Numbered from the stretch's first letter, positions 26,121 to 34,803 are shown. The stretch: DNA of 64,000 nucleotides from Streptomyces misionensis (GCF_900104815.1 NZ_FNTD01000004.1:7935001-7999000), one strand, 5' to 3'. Numbers and translations are program-made. The notes: a model not told the origin generated them from the letters alone.

Positions 26121-26201
26121 GCGTAGACCCTAGAAGACGACGGAGACCCGTGCGGCTCGGCGTGTGCACTCGCGACCGGCGATGGCGGCGACGGCGGATG
26201 T

Positions 26202-28739
26202 TCAGGCTGCGAGGCCGAGCCGGGGGCCGCCCCGGTCGCGCAGCCGTCGGAAGAAGGCCAGCACGCCCGCGGAGCCACCGGCCCAAGTGGCGCTCGGCCG
26301 TGCGAGGCCGGTGTCCGGGAACACGGGCCGCGACCAAGTGCCGCCACTGCGGCTCAGGATGAGCAGGGCGACGGTCTCGGCCGCGTCCCAGAACTCCTCG
26401 GACTCGGAGGCCTCCGCGACGTCCACCATCAGGTCGCCCACGCCGGCCAGCCCGCAGCACTGCGTGACGAGCGGCATCCGTGGTGCCAGTGCGGCGCAGG
26501 CGCGGGCGGCCCGCTGGGCGAGGCGGAGGTACTCGGGTTCGCCGAGGTGTCCGGCGGCCCGCACGAGTACGGTTCCGATGCCGGCCAGGCCCCGGCACCA
26601 CGAGCCGTAACGGCGTGTCGCCCCCGGTTCGGCGGCCGCCGCGATGATGTCGGGTGTCACGGCGGCCAAGCGCGCGGCGGCCTGCCCGGAGCGGCCGACC
26701 GCGTCCGGGTCCCCGGTCGTGCCGCCGTATTCGAGTAGGAAGCACGCGATGCCCGCCTCGCCGTGCGCGAGGCCCTCGCGGAGCGCGGCGCTCCCGGCCG
26801 TGTCCGACCCGGGCGGGCTCAGCCGGGCGCTGCCCGACGCCAGCATCCGGTCGCATGCGGCGGCGACGGCGAGGTGCCGGTCCGCGGCGGGTCGGCGACC
26901 GGACCGGAGAGCGTGTCGGGCGAGCAGCAGCCGGCCCAGGCCGATTCCGGCGGCGCCCGCGATCAGGTCCGCCTCCGGCGGTCCGCCGTCCGGTGCGCGG
27001 TCCGGCAGGACGGGACACCCAGGCCGCGCGTCCGCCTCCGACGCGGTCTCCGACCCGGCCTGTGCGAGGAAGAGTTCGACGCCGGTGCGTCCCGTGTAGA
27101 AGCCGGGTGGGAGGTTCCTGGACTGTCGCGCCGTCCACCGCGCCAACTCGTCCACCGCCGAGCGCACTTGGGGCCGGTGCGCATGGTGGAGGAGCTCCAG
27201 CCCGAGTCCCGAACTGCCGCCGTAGACGTCGATCGAGGTGGGGACGTTCAGCTGTGCGGCCCGTACCGGGTCCACGATCGCGTGCGCTTCATCGACGCAG
27301 AACGCGGTCGTGTGCTCGATGAGTTCGTCCAGCAGGTCGCTGTCGAGCCGGGGGCGCGCCGGCCGGCGCGCGGCTGCGGGCGTGCCGGTGCGCAGGCGGT
27401 CGGCGGCGCCGGTCCGTACGGCGGGGTCGAAGCTCAGCAGGCCGGTGATCGACGACCGGATCTCCCGGTGGGCGTGCCCGGGCAACGCCCAGGCCAGGCA
27501 GTCCAGGGTCCTGTCCCGGTTGACCTCGTGGTCGCTGTCGACGATCACCGGATCCATGCCGGTGGCGGCGAAGAAGAGGGTTGCGCCGAGGGCGTAGTGG
27601 TCGTCGGCGGGAGTGGCCGGTCCGGTCGTGCGCAGAACCGGCTCGCCGTATCCGGGGGTCGCCCCTCCCGGGCCGGCGCCGTCCAACTCGCTGATCCCGA
27701 AGTCGATCACGTGGCAGTGGCCCGAGTCGTCGAGCACGACGTTGTCGGGCTTGAGGTCGCGCACGACCACGTTCCGGCCGTGGATCGCGTCCAGGACGCG
27801 CAGGAGCCGGGTGGCGAGCACGGACAGGGCGCGCGCCGGCCGGGTGTCGTCGTCCCGGTAGGGGCCGTTCCGCAGCACCTCCCTGCGCAGGTCCCGGTTG
27901 CCGCAACTGCTCATCACCAGGTACTCGTCCGTCCGGTGCGCGAAGTAGTCCAGGGCGCGGGGCACGCCCGTCACACCGTCGAGCGCGGTGAGGACCCCGC
28001 GCTCGTTGCGCAGCCGGTGGCGGGCGTCCGTACCGGTTTCGTCCTCGCCCACGAAGGCCCTCGCCTGTTTGACCACCACCGGCCGCCCGAGAGCACGGTC
28101 CACCGCGCGGTAGACGTTGCCCTGGGCCGCACGTGCGATGCCGGCGGTGACCGTGTAGCGTCCGCCGCCGAAGCCGGGCGCGGACGGCTCGTCACCGTGT
28201 TCGCGACCACTCGCGAAGGGGTCTTCGGCCCACGGTGGGCACCGGTAGCGGCCGACGGCCAGGCCGTCGAAGATCCGGCCGTCCGGCCCGGTCATGACGG
28301 ATTCGAGCCGCCCGGCGCGGCCGGTCCGGTAGTCGCCCGTGAAGGGGCCGTAGCGGTAGTAGACCGGGGCCCTCGGGTCGACCCGCCGGTCGCTGACGAC
28401 CTGCGGGCCCTCACGGTCACGGAGTACGGCGGCGAGTTCCCGGGCGATCTCGACCACCGTGCCTGCCGGGGGATAGACGGTGATCGCCTTCCCGACGGCT
28501 CCGGCGCTCACCACCCCGGAGTTGAGCCGGCGCAGCGTCTCCGGGTCGCGGGCGAACTTCGCGTGGCAGACATGTCGGGACAGCACTGGCAGCACGAGCC
28601 GGGTCACCGCGTCGAGATTGCCCGGGCGCGCCGAGACATGCAGTTTCCAGCCGTGTTCCATCGCCGGCATCCGCGGATCGTTCAGGTACGACCACGTCTC
28701 GTCGGACCAACCGCTGCGGCCGGCGATGGAGACGGCCAC
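26202..28739 (-). CDS. Class IV (LanL-type) lanthipeptide synthetase with Cys3 zinc site
   Basis: 845 residues, GTG start two bases after the precursor stop. Three modules. (1) Phosphoserine/phosphothreonine lyase, about 1-150: WKLHVSA (His34), CHAKFA (Lys61), GKAITVYP (Lys84), YYRYG. (2) Ser/Thr kinase, about 190-460: VVVK (Lys224), VRDLKPDN (327-333), DFG (346-348). (3) LanC-like cyclase, about 480-845: AHGEAG (His659), SWCRG (Cys715), QCCGLAG (Cys761-Cys762). The 46-residue spacing from the first Cys to the second matches the NisC zinc ligands, so this is class IV rather than class III. The third ligand, His in most LanC domains, is Cys here, as in ProcM-like LanM enzymes. It phosphorylates, eliminates and cyclises Ser/Thr with Cys. 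Confidence 0.92.
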   Translation of the reverse strand: MAVSIAGRSGWSDETWSYLNDPRMPAMEHGWKLHVSARPGNLDAVTRLVLPVLSRHVCHAKFARDPETLRRLNSGVVSAGAVGKAITVYPPAGTVVEIARELAAVLRDREGPQVVSDRRVDPRAPVYYRYGPFTGDYRTGRAGRLESVMTGPDGRIFDGLAVGRYRCPPWAEDPFASGREHGDEPSAPGFGGGRYTVTAGIARAAQGNVYRAVDRALGRPVVVKQARAFVGEDETGTDARHRLRNERGVLTALDGVTGVPRALDYFAHRTDEYLVMSSCGNRDLRREVLRNGPYRDDDTRPARALSVLATRLLRVLDAIHGRNVVVRDLKPDNVVLDDSGHCHVIDFGISELDGAGPGGATPGYGEPVLRTTGPATPADDHYALGATLFFAATGMDPVIVDSDHEVNRDRTLDCLAWALPGHAHREIRSSITGLLSFDPAVRTGAADRLRTGTPAAARRPARPRLDSDLLDELIEHTTAFCVDEAHAIVDPVRAAQLNVPTSIDVYGGSSGLGLELLHHAHRPQVRSAVDELARWTARQSRNLPPGFYTGRTGVELFLAQAGSETASEADARPGCPVLPDRAPDGGPPEADLIAGAAGIGLGRLLLARHALRSGRRPAADRHLAVAAACDRMLASGSARLSPPGSDTAGSAALREGLAHGEAGIACFLLEYGGTTGDPDAVGRSGQAAARLAAVTPDIIAAAAEPGATRRYGSWCRGLAGIGTVLVRAAGHLGEPEYLRLAQRAARACAALAPRMPLVTQCCGLAGVGDLMVDVAEASESEEFWDAAETVALLILSRSGGTWSRPVFPDTGLARPSATWAGGSAGVLAFFRRLRDRGGPRLGLAA

Positions 28740-28741
28740 CG

Positions 28742-28924
28742 CTACGAGTTCAGGTCACACGAGAAGCGGGTGGTGGCGGTCACCCAGGGGTCGGAGAGGC
28801 ACGCGGTGTGCTCGCGGTCGCCGCGGTCGTCGTCCTCGAACACGATCGCCTCGTCGTCGATCTCCAGCGGACCCGCGTCGCGGAATCCGTCGGCTTCCAG
28901 CAGTTCCGGCACGGCTACGGGCAT
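28742..28924 (-). CDS. Class IV lanthipeptide precursor peptide
   Basis: 60 residues, ATG 28924 with GGAGG six bases upstream. The first 39 residues (MPVAVPELLEADGFRDAG..., then EDDDRGDREH) are strongly acidic and contain no Ser, Thr or Cys at all, as expected of a leader. All modifiable residues are in the last 21: TACLSDPWVTATTRFSC followed by DLNS. Two Cys (42, 56) and several Ser/Thr (40, 44, 49, 51, 52, 55, 60) allow two thioether rings. No labionin S-x2-S-x-C pattern is obvious. It is immediately followed by the synthetase gene. It resembles the acidic-leader precursors of streptomycete class IV lanthipeptides; I cannot say whether this exact core is known. Confidence 0.9.
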   Translation of the reverse strand: MPVAVPELLEADGFRDAGPLEIDDEAIVFEDDDRGDREHTACLSDPWVTATTRFSCDLNS

Positions 28925-29013
28925 GTGAGGCCTCCATGGTTTGTCGTGCGCTGAGGAGCGGGAAATGGCCGACGCGGGCCGGTGGACCCGCTGCGCCAAG
29001 GACTCGCCGCACA

Positions 29014-29042
29014 AACGTAGGCAACCGCACACTTCCTGACAA
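29014..29042 (-). promoter_or_regulatory. Probable promoter of the lanthipeptide genes
   Basis: On the minus strand TTGTCA (29042-29037), 17 bases, then TACGTT (29019-29014). This is a good fit to the housekeeping consensus for streptomycetes and predicts a leader of about 80 bases before the precursor ATG. Confidence 0.6.
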
Positions 29043-29165
29043 GGGATCAGATCGCAGTGTTTTCGCGGGTGGCGCGGAAGCACGACGGCACCACCCTCAC
29101 CAACGGCTCCGGGAACGCCGGGCGCTGCCCTGCCCGGACGGCAGCCTCCAGACCGGCGGGCGAGG

Positions 29166-31154
29166 TCAGCCGCCCGGGTCGGTACGGAAGGCCATCAGGG
29201 CGGTGTCGTCGCGGGCGTCGGAGAGCTGCCGAAGGGTGCGCAGCAGCTCGGGAAGGGGCTTGCCGCGGTGATGGGCGGCGGCTCGCAGGAGACGCTGCTG
29301 ACCCGCGTCGAGGGAGGCGGCGGGCGTTTCGATGAGGCCGTCGGTGTAGTACAGGACGGTGTCTCCGGGGGCGAGGGTCCGGGTGTGGGTGGTGCGGCGG
29401 GTTCTGGGGTCGACGCACAGCGGGGGATCCTCACCGGAGCCGGTGAGGAAGCGGGGCGTCCCCCGGGCGGGGACGAGCAGGGGCGGTGGGTGCCCGGCGT
29501 TGGACCACGCCATCCGCCAGGTGCCGTCGGGACTTCGTCGCAGATGGGAGTGGACGGCTGTGGCGAAGGAGGCGATGGCCAGCCCGTCGGCGGCGTCGTC
29601 GAGCATGGCCAGGACGGTTCCGGGCGTGCACTCGGGCCCCATGTTCCAGGCGAGGCCGCGGCACATGCTGCGCAACTGGCCCATGGCGGTCGCCGCGCTG
29701 AGGTCGTGGCCGGCGACGTCTCCGATGTCGAGGGCCAGGGTGCCGTCGGAGTGGACGATGGCGTCGTACCAGTCGCCGCCGATCTCGTTGGCCGAGCTGG
29801 CCGGCTCGTAACAGGCGGCCATCGACGCGCCGGGCACGGTCGGTGGCTCGATGAGATGGGCGCGCTGGAGGCGCAGGGCGATACGCCGGGCGCGCTGCAG
29901 GTCGAGGACCCGGTGGATGGGCCGTTGCGCGAGGTGCAGGACTTTGCGCAGCAGTTCGACGTCTTCGGGGCCGGGCACCGGCGTGTCGCCGTTGGTGCTG
30001 GTGGCGGCGTAGCCGAGGACGGTCCCGTCGACGACCAGCGGGACGAGTGTCAGGCTGGTGGCGCCCGCGGCGATCAGCCAACGCTCGGTGACGGCCGGGA
30101 CCAGGCCGGCGGGGAACCGACCCGCGGGCGGGAGCCGGAAGGTCCGCGGGACCCGGCTCTCCAGCATCCTTCGCACGGTGCTCGTGACGGCGACGCTCTG
30201 CCCCCGCAGAGCGGGGGCGGCCGGCAGTCCCGGGCGGATCGCGGAGGCGACCCGCCGGGCCGTGACGCTCGCGTTCTCCGGCAGCGGCCATTCCTCGTGG
30301 GACAGCAGCAGAATCACGCAGGAGTCGGCGAGTTCGGGCACGACCGTCCGCACGACCGCCGCGAAAACCTCTTCGAGACTGCCTGCGGCGACCTCCGCCA
30401 CTCGCGCGAGAACGTGTTCACGCAGCATGGCACGCCATGTCTCCTCGACGTCGTCCGTCGCGGCCACCCACTCCTCGGCGTGGCCGTGACGCAGGATGGG
30501 CACGCAGCGGGTCGACACATGGCGATAGGAGCCGTCGGCGGTCCGCACCCGGAACGTGGCCTCCATGACCCCCGGAGGTTCCTGGTCGGCGGCGGCATGC
30601 CAGGCACGGCCGAGTCCCTCGCGATCCCGCGGATGGATGTGGGCGTACCAGTCCTCGTCCATCCAGCCGTTCCAGGGCGAACCGGTCAGCTCCTGCCAGC
30701 CGGGGACGACCTCCTCCGCGGAGCCGTCCGCACGCACGACCCACACCATCTGCGACACGGCCGACACCAGCGCCTCGTAGCGCTGGAGCGCCATGGTCTC
30801 GGCCGTGGTGTCCATCGCGACGACCATGGCGCCGGGCCCGTCGGGCAGGGTGACGGGCGTGCAGGAGTAGACGAAGTACCTGGCCTGTTCCGCGGCGCCG
30901 GGGTCCGGTTCACGTGACTCCAGGATCTGGCGCGGCCGGCCGGTGGCGACGACGTCGTCCAGTACGGTCATGAACTCCGCGGCATCCGGTTCGCTGAACG
31001 CCTCCCTGGCGGGCAGCCCCAGGGGCCGTGCACCGAGCATCCCGCAGCAGGCCGCGTTCTGGTAGACCAGTCGGTGCTCGGGGCCGGCGAACAGCGCGAC
31101 CGCCGCCACCGTCTCGTCGAACAGCTTCGGGTCAAGAGAGCTCGCCGGACTCAT
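29166..31154 (-). CDS. PAS-containing SpoIIE-family PP2C phosphatase
   Basis: 662 residues. Two PAS-like sensor regions occupy about 1-260 (LVYQNAACCGMLGARPLG and ASAVSQMVWVVRADGSAEEVVPGW...), a GAF-like domain about 265-430, then a PPM/SpoIIE phosphatase from about 450 with the metal motifs EIGGDWYDAI and DIGDVAGHDLSAATAMGQ, SNAGHPPPLL and YYTDGLIE. Such proteins dephosphorylate anti-sigma-factor antagonists or similar partners in response to a small-molecule or redox signal. Here no anti-sigma or antagonist gene is adjacent. It runs towards the lanthipeptide locus but is separated by its terminal 120 bases and the lan promoter. Confidence 0.92.
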   Translation of the reverse strand: MSPASSLDPKLFDETVAAVALFAGPEHRLVYQNAACCGMLGARPLGLPAREAFSEPDAAEFMTVLDDVVATGRPRQILESREPDPGAAEQARYFVYSCTPVTLPDGPGAMVVAMDTTAETMALQRYEALVSAVSQMVWVVRADGSAEEVVPGWQELTGSPWNGWMDEDWYAHIHPRDREGLGRAWHAAADQEPPGVMEATFRVRTADGSYRHVSTRCVPILRHGHAEEWVAATDDVEETWRAMLREHVLARVAEVAAGSLEEVFAAVVRTVVPELADSCVILLLSHEEWPLPENASVTARRVASAIRPGLPAAPALRGQSVAVTSTVRRMLESRVPRTFRLPPAGRFPAGLVPAVTERWLIAAGATSLTLVPLVVDGTVLGYAATSTNGDTPVPGPEDVELLRKVLHLAQRPIHRVLDLQRARRIALRLQRAHLIEPPTVPGASMAACYEPASSANEIGGDWYDAIVHSDGTLALDIGDVAGHDLSAATAMGQLRSMCRGLAWNMGPECTPGTVLAMLDDAADGLAIASFATAVHSHLRRSPDGTWRMAWSNAGHPPPLLVPARGTPRFLTGSGEDPPLCVDPRTRRTTHTRTLAPGDTVLYYTDGLIETPAASLDAGQQRLLRAAAHHRGKPLPELLRTLRQLSDARDDTALMAFRTDPGG

Positions 31155-31509
31155 GACCGGCCTGTTCCCACCCGCGCCCGCCGACCGTCCGGTCGACGAG
31201 ATCTCCGCCAGGCCAGCGTCGTCACCGCGTAACCCTCTCCCATGGTCGGCGTCGAGGCACCCTCATCTTCCCGGTACGACTGCCGTACCGGCCGCGCCAC
31301 GCCGACGAGTGCACGCCCCATCGCCCGTCGACGGCCGCTGAGCTGCGCGCGTACGTTCATGTCGTGGCGGCGAAGTACCCCTGAGCGGCGCTGCGTTGGC
31401 CGTGGGGGCGGCGGCGCGGATCGGAGCCGGGCGCCGCGCCGCCGGAATGCCCGCCGGACGGCCCGGGTTGGACAGGTGGGACCGACCCGCCGCACCCCTG
31501 GAGCAGACC
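31155..31509. other. Divergent intergenic region
   Basis: 355 bases between the phosphatase and the FMN-reductase gene. Promoters for both must lie here. I see no clear repeat, hairpin or convincing ORF. Confidence 0.4.
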
Positions 31510-32088
31510 ATGACCCGTTCGTTCCTCTTCCTGCTCGGCAGCGCCCGCACGGGCGGCAACACCGAGCTGCTCGCCCGGGCGGCCGCGGACCAGCTCCCGG
31601 CCGACGTGGAACAGCGCTGGCTGGACCTCACCGGGCTCCACCTGCCCGACTTCCGCGACGAGCGCCACGACACGGACGCCGGTCCGGTGGAGGAGGGAGA
31701 CGAGACGCTGCTGCGCGAGGCGACGGCCGCCGCCACCGACATAGTGATCGCCTCCCCGCTGTACTGGTACTCCGTCTCCGCCGCCACGAAGCGCTACCTG
31801 GACTACTGGAGCAAGTGGCTGCGCACCCCCGACCCCGGCTTCCGGGAGAAGATGGCCGGCCGCACCCTGTGGGGCGTCACCGCCATGGCACACCGTGAGC
31901 AGGAGCTGGCCGAGCCGCTGGTCCTCACTCTGCACCACACCGCGGCCTACATGGGTATGCGCTTCGGCGGCGTCCTGCTCGGCAACGGCACGCACCCCGG
32001 CCAGGTCCTCACCGACGAGGCCGCCCTCCTGCGCGCCAAGACCTTCTTCGCCCAGAACGCGCCCCTGGCCCGCTTCTCGCACACGTAG
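31510..32088 (+). CDS. NADPH-dependent FMN reductase / flavodoxin-family protein
   Basis: 192 residues from ATG 31510 (GGAG six bases upstream). A flavodoxin-like fold: FLFLLGSARTGGNTELLARAAAD forms the phosphate-binding loop of FMN, and ASPLYWYSVSAATKRYLDYWSKWL is the segment over the isoalloxazine ring in NAD(P)H:quinone/FMN reductases. A soluble two-electron reductase of quinones or other acceptors is likely. It stands alone, with no obvious partner gene. Confidence 0.88.
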   Translation: MTRSFLFLLGSARTGGNTELLARAAADQLPADVEQRWLDLTGLHLPDFRDERHDTDAGPVEEGDETLLREATAAATDIVIASPLYWYSVSAATKRYLDYWSKWLRTPDPGFREKMAGRTLWGVTAMAHREQELAEPLVLTLHHTAAYMGMRFGGVLLGNGTHPGQVLTDEAALLRAKTFFAQNAPLARFSHT

Positions 32089-32173
32089 CCCAAAGATCCC
32101 GTAGACGATCTGGCGCAGACACCCCCATAGTTCAGGGGTATCACTTCGCTTTGGTCGGGGCACGGGGGCCAGG

Positions 32174-32914
32174 TTGACGGATGAGCAGACACCACACGAA
32201 GCTTCACCGCTCGTGTCGAGGAAGGAAGTGCACAACAAGATCGAGGATGGAGATTTCCATGGCCCGGTGATCCAAGCAGGCATCGTCCATGGTGGGGTGC
32301 ACACCTACAGCCACCGCCCGAGACGGCGTCCGTCGAAAGAACAGTTGTGGCGTGCAGCCCGGATCACCGCCATCGTCCTGGTCCTGGCAGTTGTCGCGGC
32401 ATACGTCACGAAGCGCGCACTGGATGATCGTAAATTCTCGTCGCCGCCGTACGTCTGTGGCACGATCTGGCAGAACCCGAATTTCAGGAGATGGGTACCC
32501 GACGCAAAAGAAGGCGAGCCGCCGGAAATCGGGCCCGAAATCACTTCTTGCTCCTGGACGAGCAGATCGCAAAAAGCTGAGGTTTCTATTATCGTCAGCA
32601 GGCACGGGGATCGTGGAGAGGCTGCTGAGCTCCTGGACAAATTGAAGAAGGGGTATGACGTCCAGAGCGGTCAGACCCTCTTTCACCATTACGAGCCAGG
32701 AATTGGGGATGACGCGACGGTCGGCACATCGATCCCCAGTACCCAGGATATTCTGTCGGATAAGGAAATCCGACAGATCAGCCGGCTGGACTTCCGGCGT
32801 TATAACGTGGTTGTCGAGCTCCGTCGGGTGATGGATCCTGGCGAGTCGACCGGGGAGTCGGACAGCATTCTGCGGGAGATGGCTTTCGTGATCGACAGAC
32901 AACTCAAGAGCTGA
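32174..32914 (+). CDS. Membrane-anchored protein with N-terminal QAG-HGGVH motif, unknown function
   Basis: 246 residues, TTG start. Residues about 20-45 read NKIEDGDFHGPVIQAG, then IVHGGVHTYS, a short beta-rich motif that recurs at the N-terminus of many otherwise unrelated streptomycete proteins. A single membrane helix follows (ITAIVLVLAVVAAYVT), then an exported domain with two Cys (VCGTIW, TSCSW). The codon use is far less GC-rich than its neighbours (many A/T third positions, e.g. 32570-32780), suggesting recent acquisition. It precedes the Imm49-like gene by 98 bases. I do not recognise the exported domain. Confidence 0.7.
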   Translation: MTDEQTPHEASPLVSRKEVHNKIEDGDFHGPVIQAGIVHGGVHTYSHRPRRRPSKEQLWRAARITAIVLVLAVVAAYVTKRALDDRKFSSPPYVCGTIWQNPNFRRWVPDAKEGEPPEIGPEITSCSWTSRSQKAEVSIIVSRHGDRGEAAELLDKLKKGYDVQSGQTLFHHYEPGIGDDATVGTSIPSTQDILSDKEIRQISRLDFRRYNVVVELRRVMDPGESTGESDSILREMAFVIDRQLKS

Positions 32915-33012
32915 TCGACGTTTCCACGTGGTCACTGCGCCGCCACGACGCCCGGCTCCGGCTGTCGGACCCCGCACATAGGCTGGGACCAGATCGATCA
33001 AGGAGCGGGGCA

Positions 33013-34770
33013 GTGCGAATAGAGCGTCACCAGGTGGGCGAGGCGGCCGTGTCGGCGGCTCGCGAGGACTTCACGAACCGTATCGGGGGGCAGGTGCGGT
33101 CCATGTCGAGGGGCGGCCGGATGACCACCTACGAATGGCAGTCGATCGCCGACGAGTTCCTCGACTACCTGGGCGCCCTCTCCGTCGCGGCCCCCGACCT
33201 CGACACCCCGGAGGCCAGGGCAGCTCTCAAGGACGCCTCCGAAGCCGCGGCCGGCGCCGTCGCCTACGCCGCCTACCACCCGCACTGCAGCTTTCAGATC
33301 TTCCTGGATTACGTGAACTTCGGCATGAGCTACGACCCGGGGGAGGACCATCCCGAGGAGAGCGTCACGCCAGGGGAGTGGATCGACGCGCTCTGCCTCG
33401 CCGTGCTCAGGGACAAGGCCACGTGGCACGGCGAGGCCTTCCACTTCGCCCGGGCCAAGTTCGCCGCGCGGGCGCGGGCCACGCCCCTCGGCGAGCTCGC
33501 CACCGGGCTGATGGCCGTGGTCCTGGACGACACCGGTGACGACGCGGAGTACCCGCCGAGCACGCAGGCCAAGCTCGCCGCCGTCGACGCGGCCCTCGAC
33601 CGCATCCGCACCCGCGCCGAGGAGACCGGCGAACTCCTCCTGGAGCGGCCCGGCACCGCGGCGCTGCGCACGCTGCGCGCCCTGGCCGCCGCGGACCGGG
33701 AGGCCTTCGACACCGCGCTGGCCGGCCTCCTGGCCGAGCACGCCGCCGGGCACGGGTCCACGAACTCCCCGAAGACCCTTCTCCCGCTCGTCCCCATCGC
33801 CCTCGCCGCTCTCGCCTACCGGACGCTGGGCTGGGCCCCGGCCGTCCGCAGCGACTACCTCCCGCACGCGCTGGTCACCGGCTTCGAGACCCGCGGACCA
33901 CGGGTCGCGGCGTTCGGCCGCGACCGGCGGCCGGACGCGGTCGCCGCGCTCGCCGCGGGCCCGCTGGTCGTCGAGCGGCCGGCCTGCGAACGGGACGTGC
34001 ACCCGCGGACCGAGGCCATGTACGAGAAGCACGTCGAGGAGGCGTTCACCGCCGTCGACGGAGAACCCCTCGCCGTCTGGCGGCTCGCAAGCGTCATGGG
34101 TGACCAGGAACGCATGTTCAAGTGGCGTGCGGGAGATCCCGGCGATCTCACGGACGCCCAGCTCGCCCGCCTGCGGCTGGCCTCCCGGGCGGGAGCGGCC
34201 CTGTTCCGCATCGCCCTCGCCGAGCCGGGAACCGAGGTCGAGGTGACCGTCGACGGCCGTACGCTGCGCTACCCGGCCGAGCGGAGCGAAGGAGCCGGCG
34301 CCCACAACTGGCAGAAGGCCGTCGCCTTCGCCCTGATCACCGGAGCACGCGAGGATCTCGCCCCGCTGGTCCTCACGGGCCCGGCCTTCGCCCGCCCGGA
34401 CGGTTCCGCCTTCAGCGCCTACCGCGAAGCCCTGCACGCCTACCTGACGGGCACCGAGCCCGAACAGGCCGTGCAACGGGCGCTCCGGCAGGCCGAGAAG
34501 GCCGCGGACTGGGGCTTCGCCATGCCGCCGGCCGTGCTGCTGTCCCAGCTCGTGGAGGGCGACGAGGAGAGCTTCAACCTCGCCCTGGCCGACGCCCTCG
34601 AAACCCACCGCGCCCACTACGCGGTCGCCGACCGCGCCGACGATCCGGATGCCTCGGTCAACCTCGACATCCTGGCGCTGGCCTGCCACGCCCGCCGCCG
34701 GGGCTGGGCCATCCGCGTCGAGTCCAGCTACCTTCCGCCGGACCTCCTGCGAGCCGCCGAACCCTTCTGA
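33013..34770 (+). CDS. Imm49-like protein with internal duplication
   Basis: 585 residues, GTG start. The C-terminal half matches the immunity-49 style: LPPAVLLSQL-like helix, FNLALADALETHRAHY (from residue 521), a LDILALACHARRRGW segment and YLPPDLL (573-579). The N-terminal half carries the same series at 232-288: FDTALAGLLAEHAAGH, LVPIALAALAYRTLGW, YLPHALV. The spacing of about 290 residues equals half the protein, so it is a tandem duplication of an Imm49-like unit. Imm49 proteins are predicted to neutralise polymorphic toxins, but no toxin gene is next to it. Very high GC, unlike the gene before it. It ends at a clear terminator. Confidence 0.7.
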   Translation: MRIERHQVGEAAVSAAREDFTNRIGGQVRSMSRGGRMTTYEWQSIADEFLDYLGALSVAAPDLDTPEARAALKDASEAAAGAVAYAAYHPHCSFQIFLDYVNFGMSYDPGEDHPEESVTPGEWIDALCLAVLRDKATWHGEAFHFARAKFAARARATPLGELATGLMAVVLDDTGDDAEYPPSTQAKLAAVDAALDRIRTRAEETGELLLERPGTAALRTLRALAAADREAFDTALAGLLAEHAAGHGSTNSPKTLLPLVPIALAALAYRTLGWAPAVRSDYLPHALVTGFETRGPRVAAFGRDRRPDAVAALAAGPLVVERPACERDVHPRTEAMYEKHVEEAFTAVDGEPLAVWRLASVMGDQERMFKWRAGDPGDLTDAQLARLRLASRAGAALFRIALAEPGTEVEVTVDGRTLRYPAERSEGAGAHNWQKAVAFALITGAREDLAPLVLTGPAFARPDGSAFSAYREALHAYLTGTEPEQAVQRALRQAEKAADWGFAMPPAVLLSQLVEGDEESFNLALADALETHRAHYAVADRADDPDASVNLDILALACHARRRGWAIRVESSYLPPDLLRAAEPF

Positions 34771-34777
34771 GCGAGTC

Positions 34778-34803
34778 GGGCCGCAGCGACACGCCTGCGG
34801 CCC
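34778..34803 (+). terminator. Terminator after the Imm49-like gene
   Basis: Nine-base stem GGGCCGCAG with 8-base loop and perfect complement CTGCGGCCC, seven bases after the stop. The following 214 bases to 35017 hold nothing that I can support. Confidence 0.7.

Noticed and set aside
26202..28739. Class III (labionin-forming LanKC) synthetase
   Set aside because: The LanC domain keeps zinc-type ligands Cys715, Cys761 and Cys762 that LanKC proteins lack, so class IV is the better label.
28742..29083. A longer precursor of 113 residues starting at 29083
   Set aside because: It would place the promoter-like TTGTCA/TACGTT inside coding sequence, while ATG 28924 has an ideal ribosome site.
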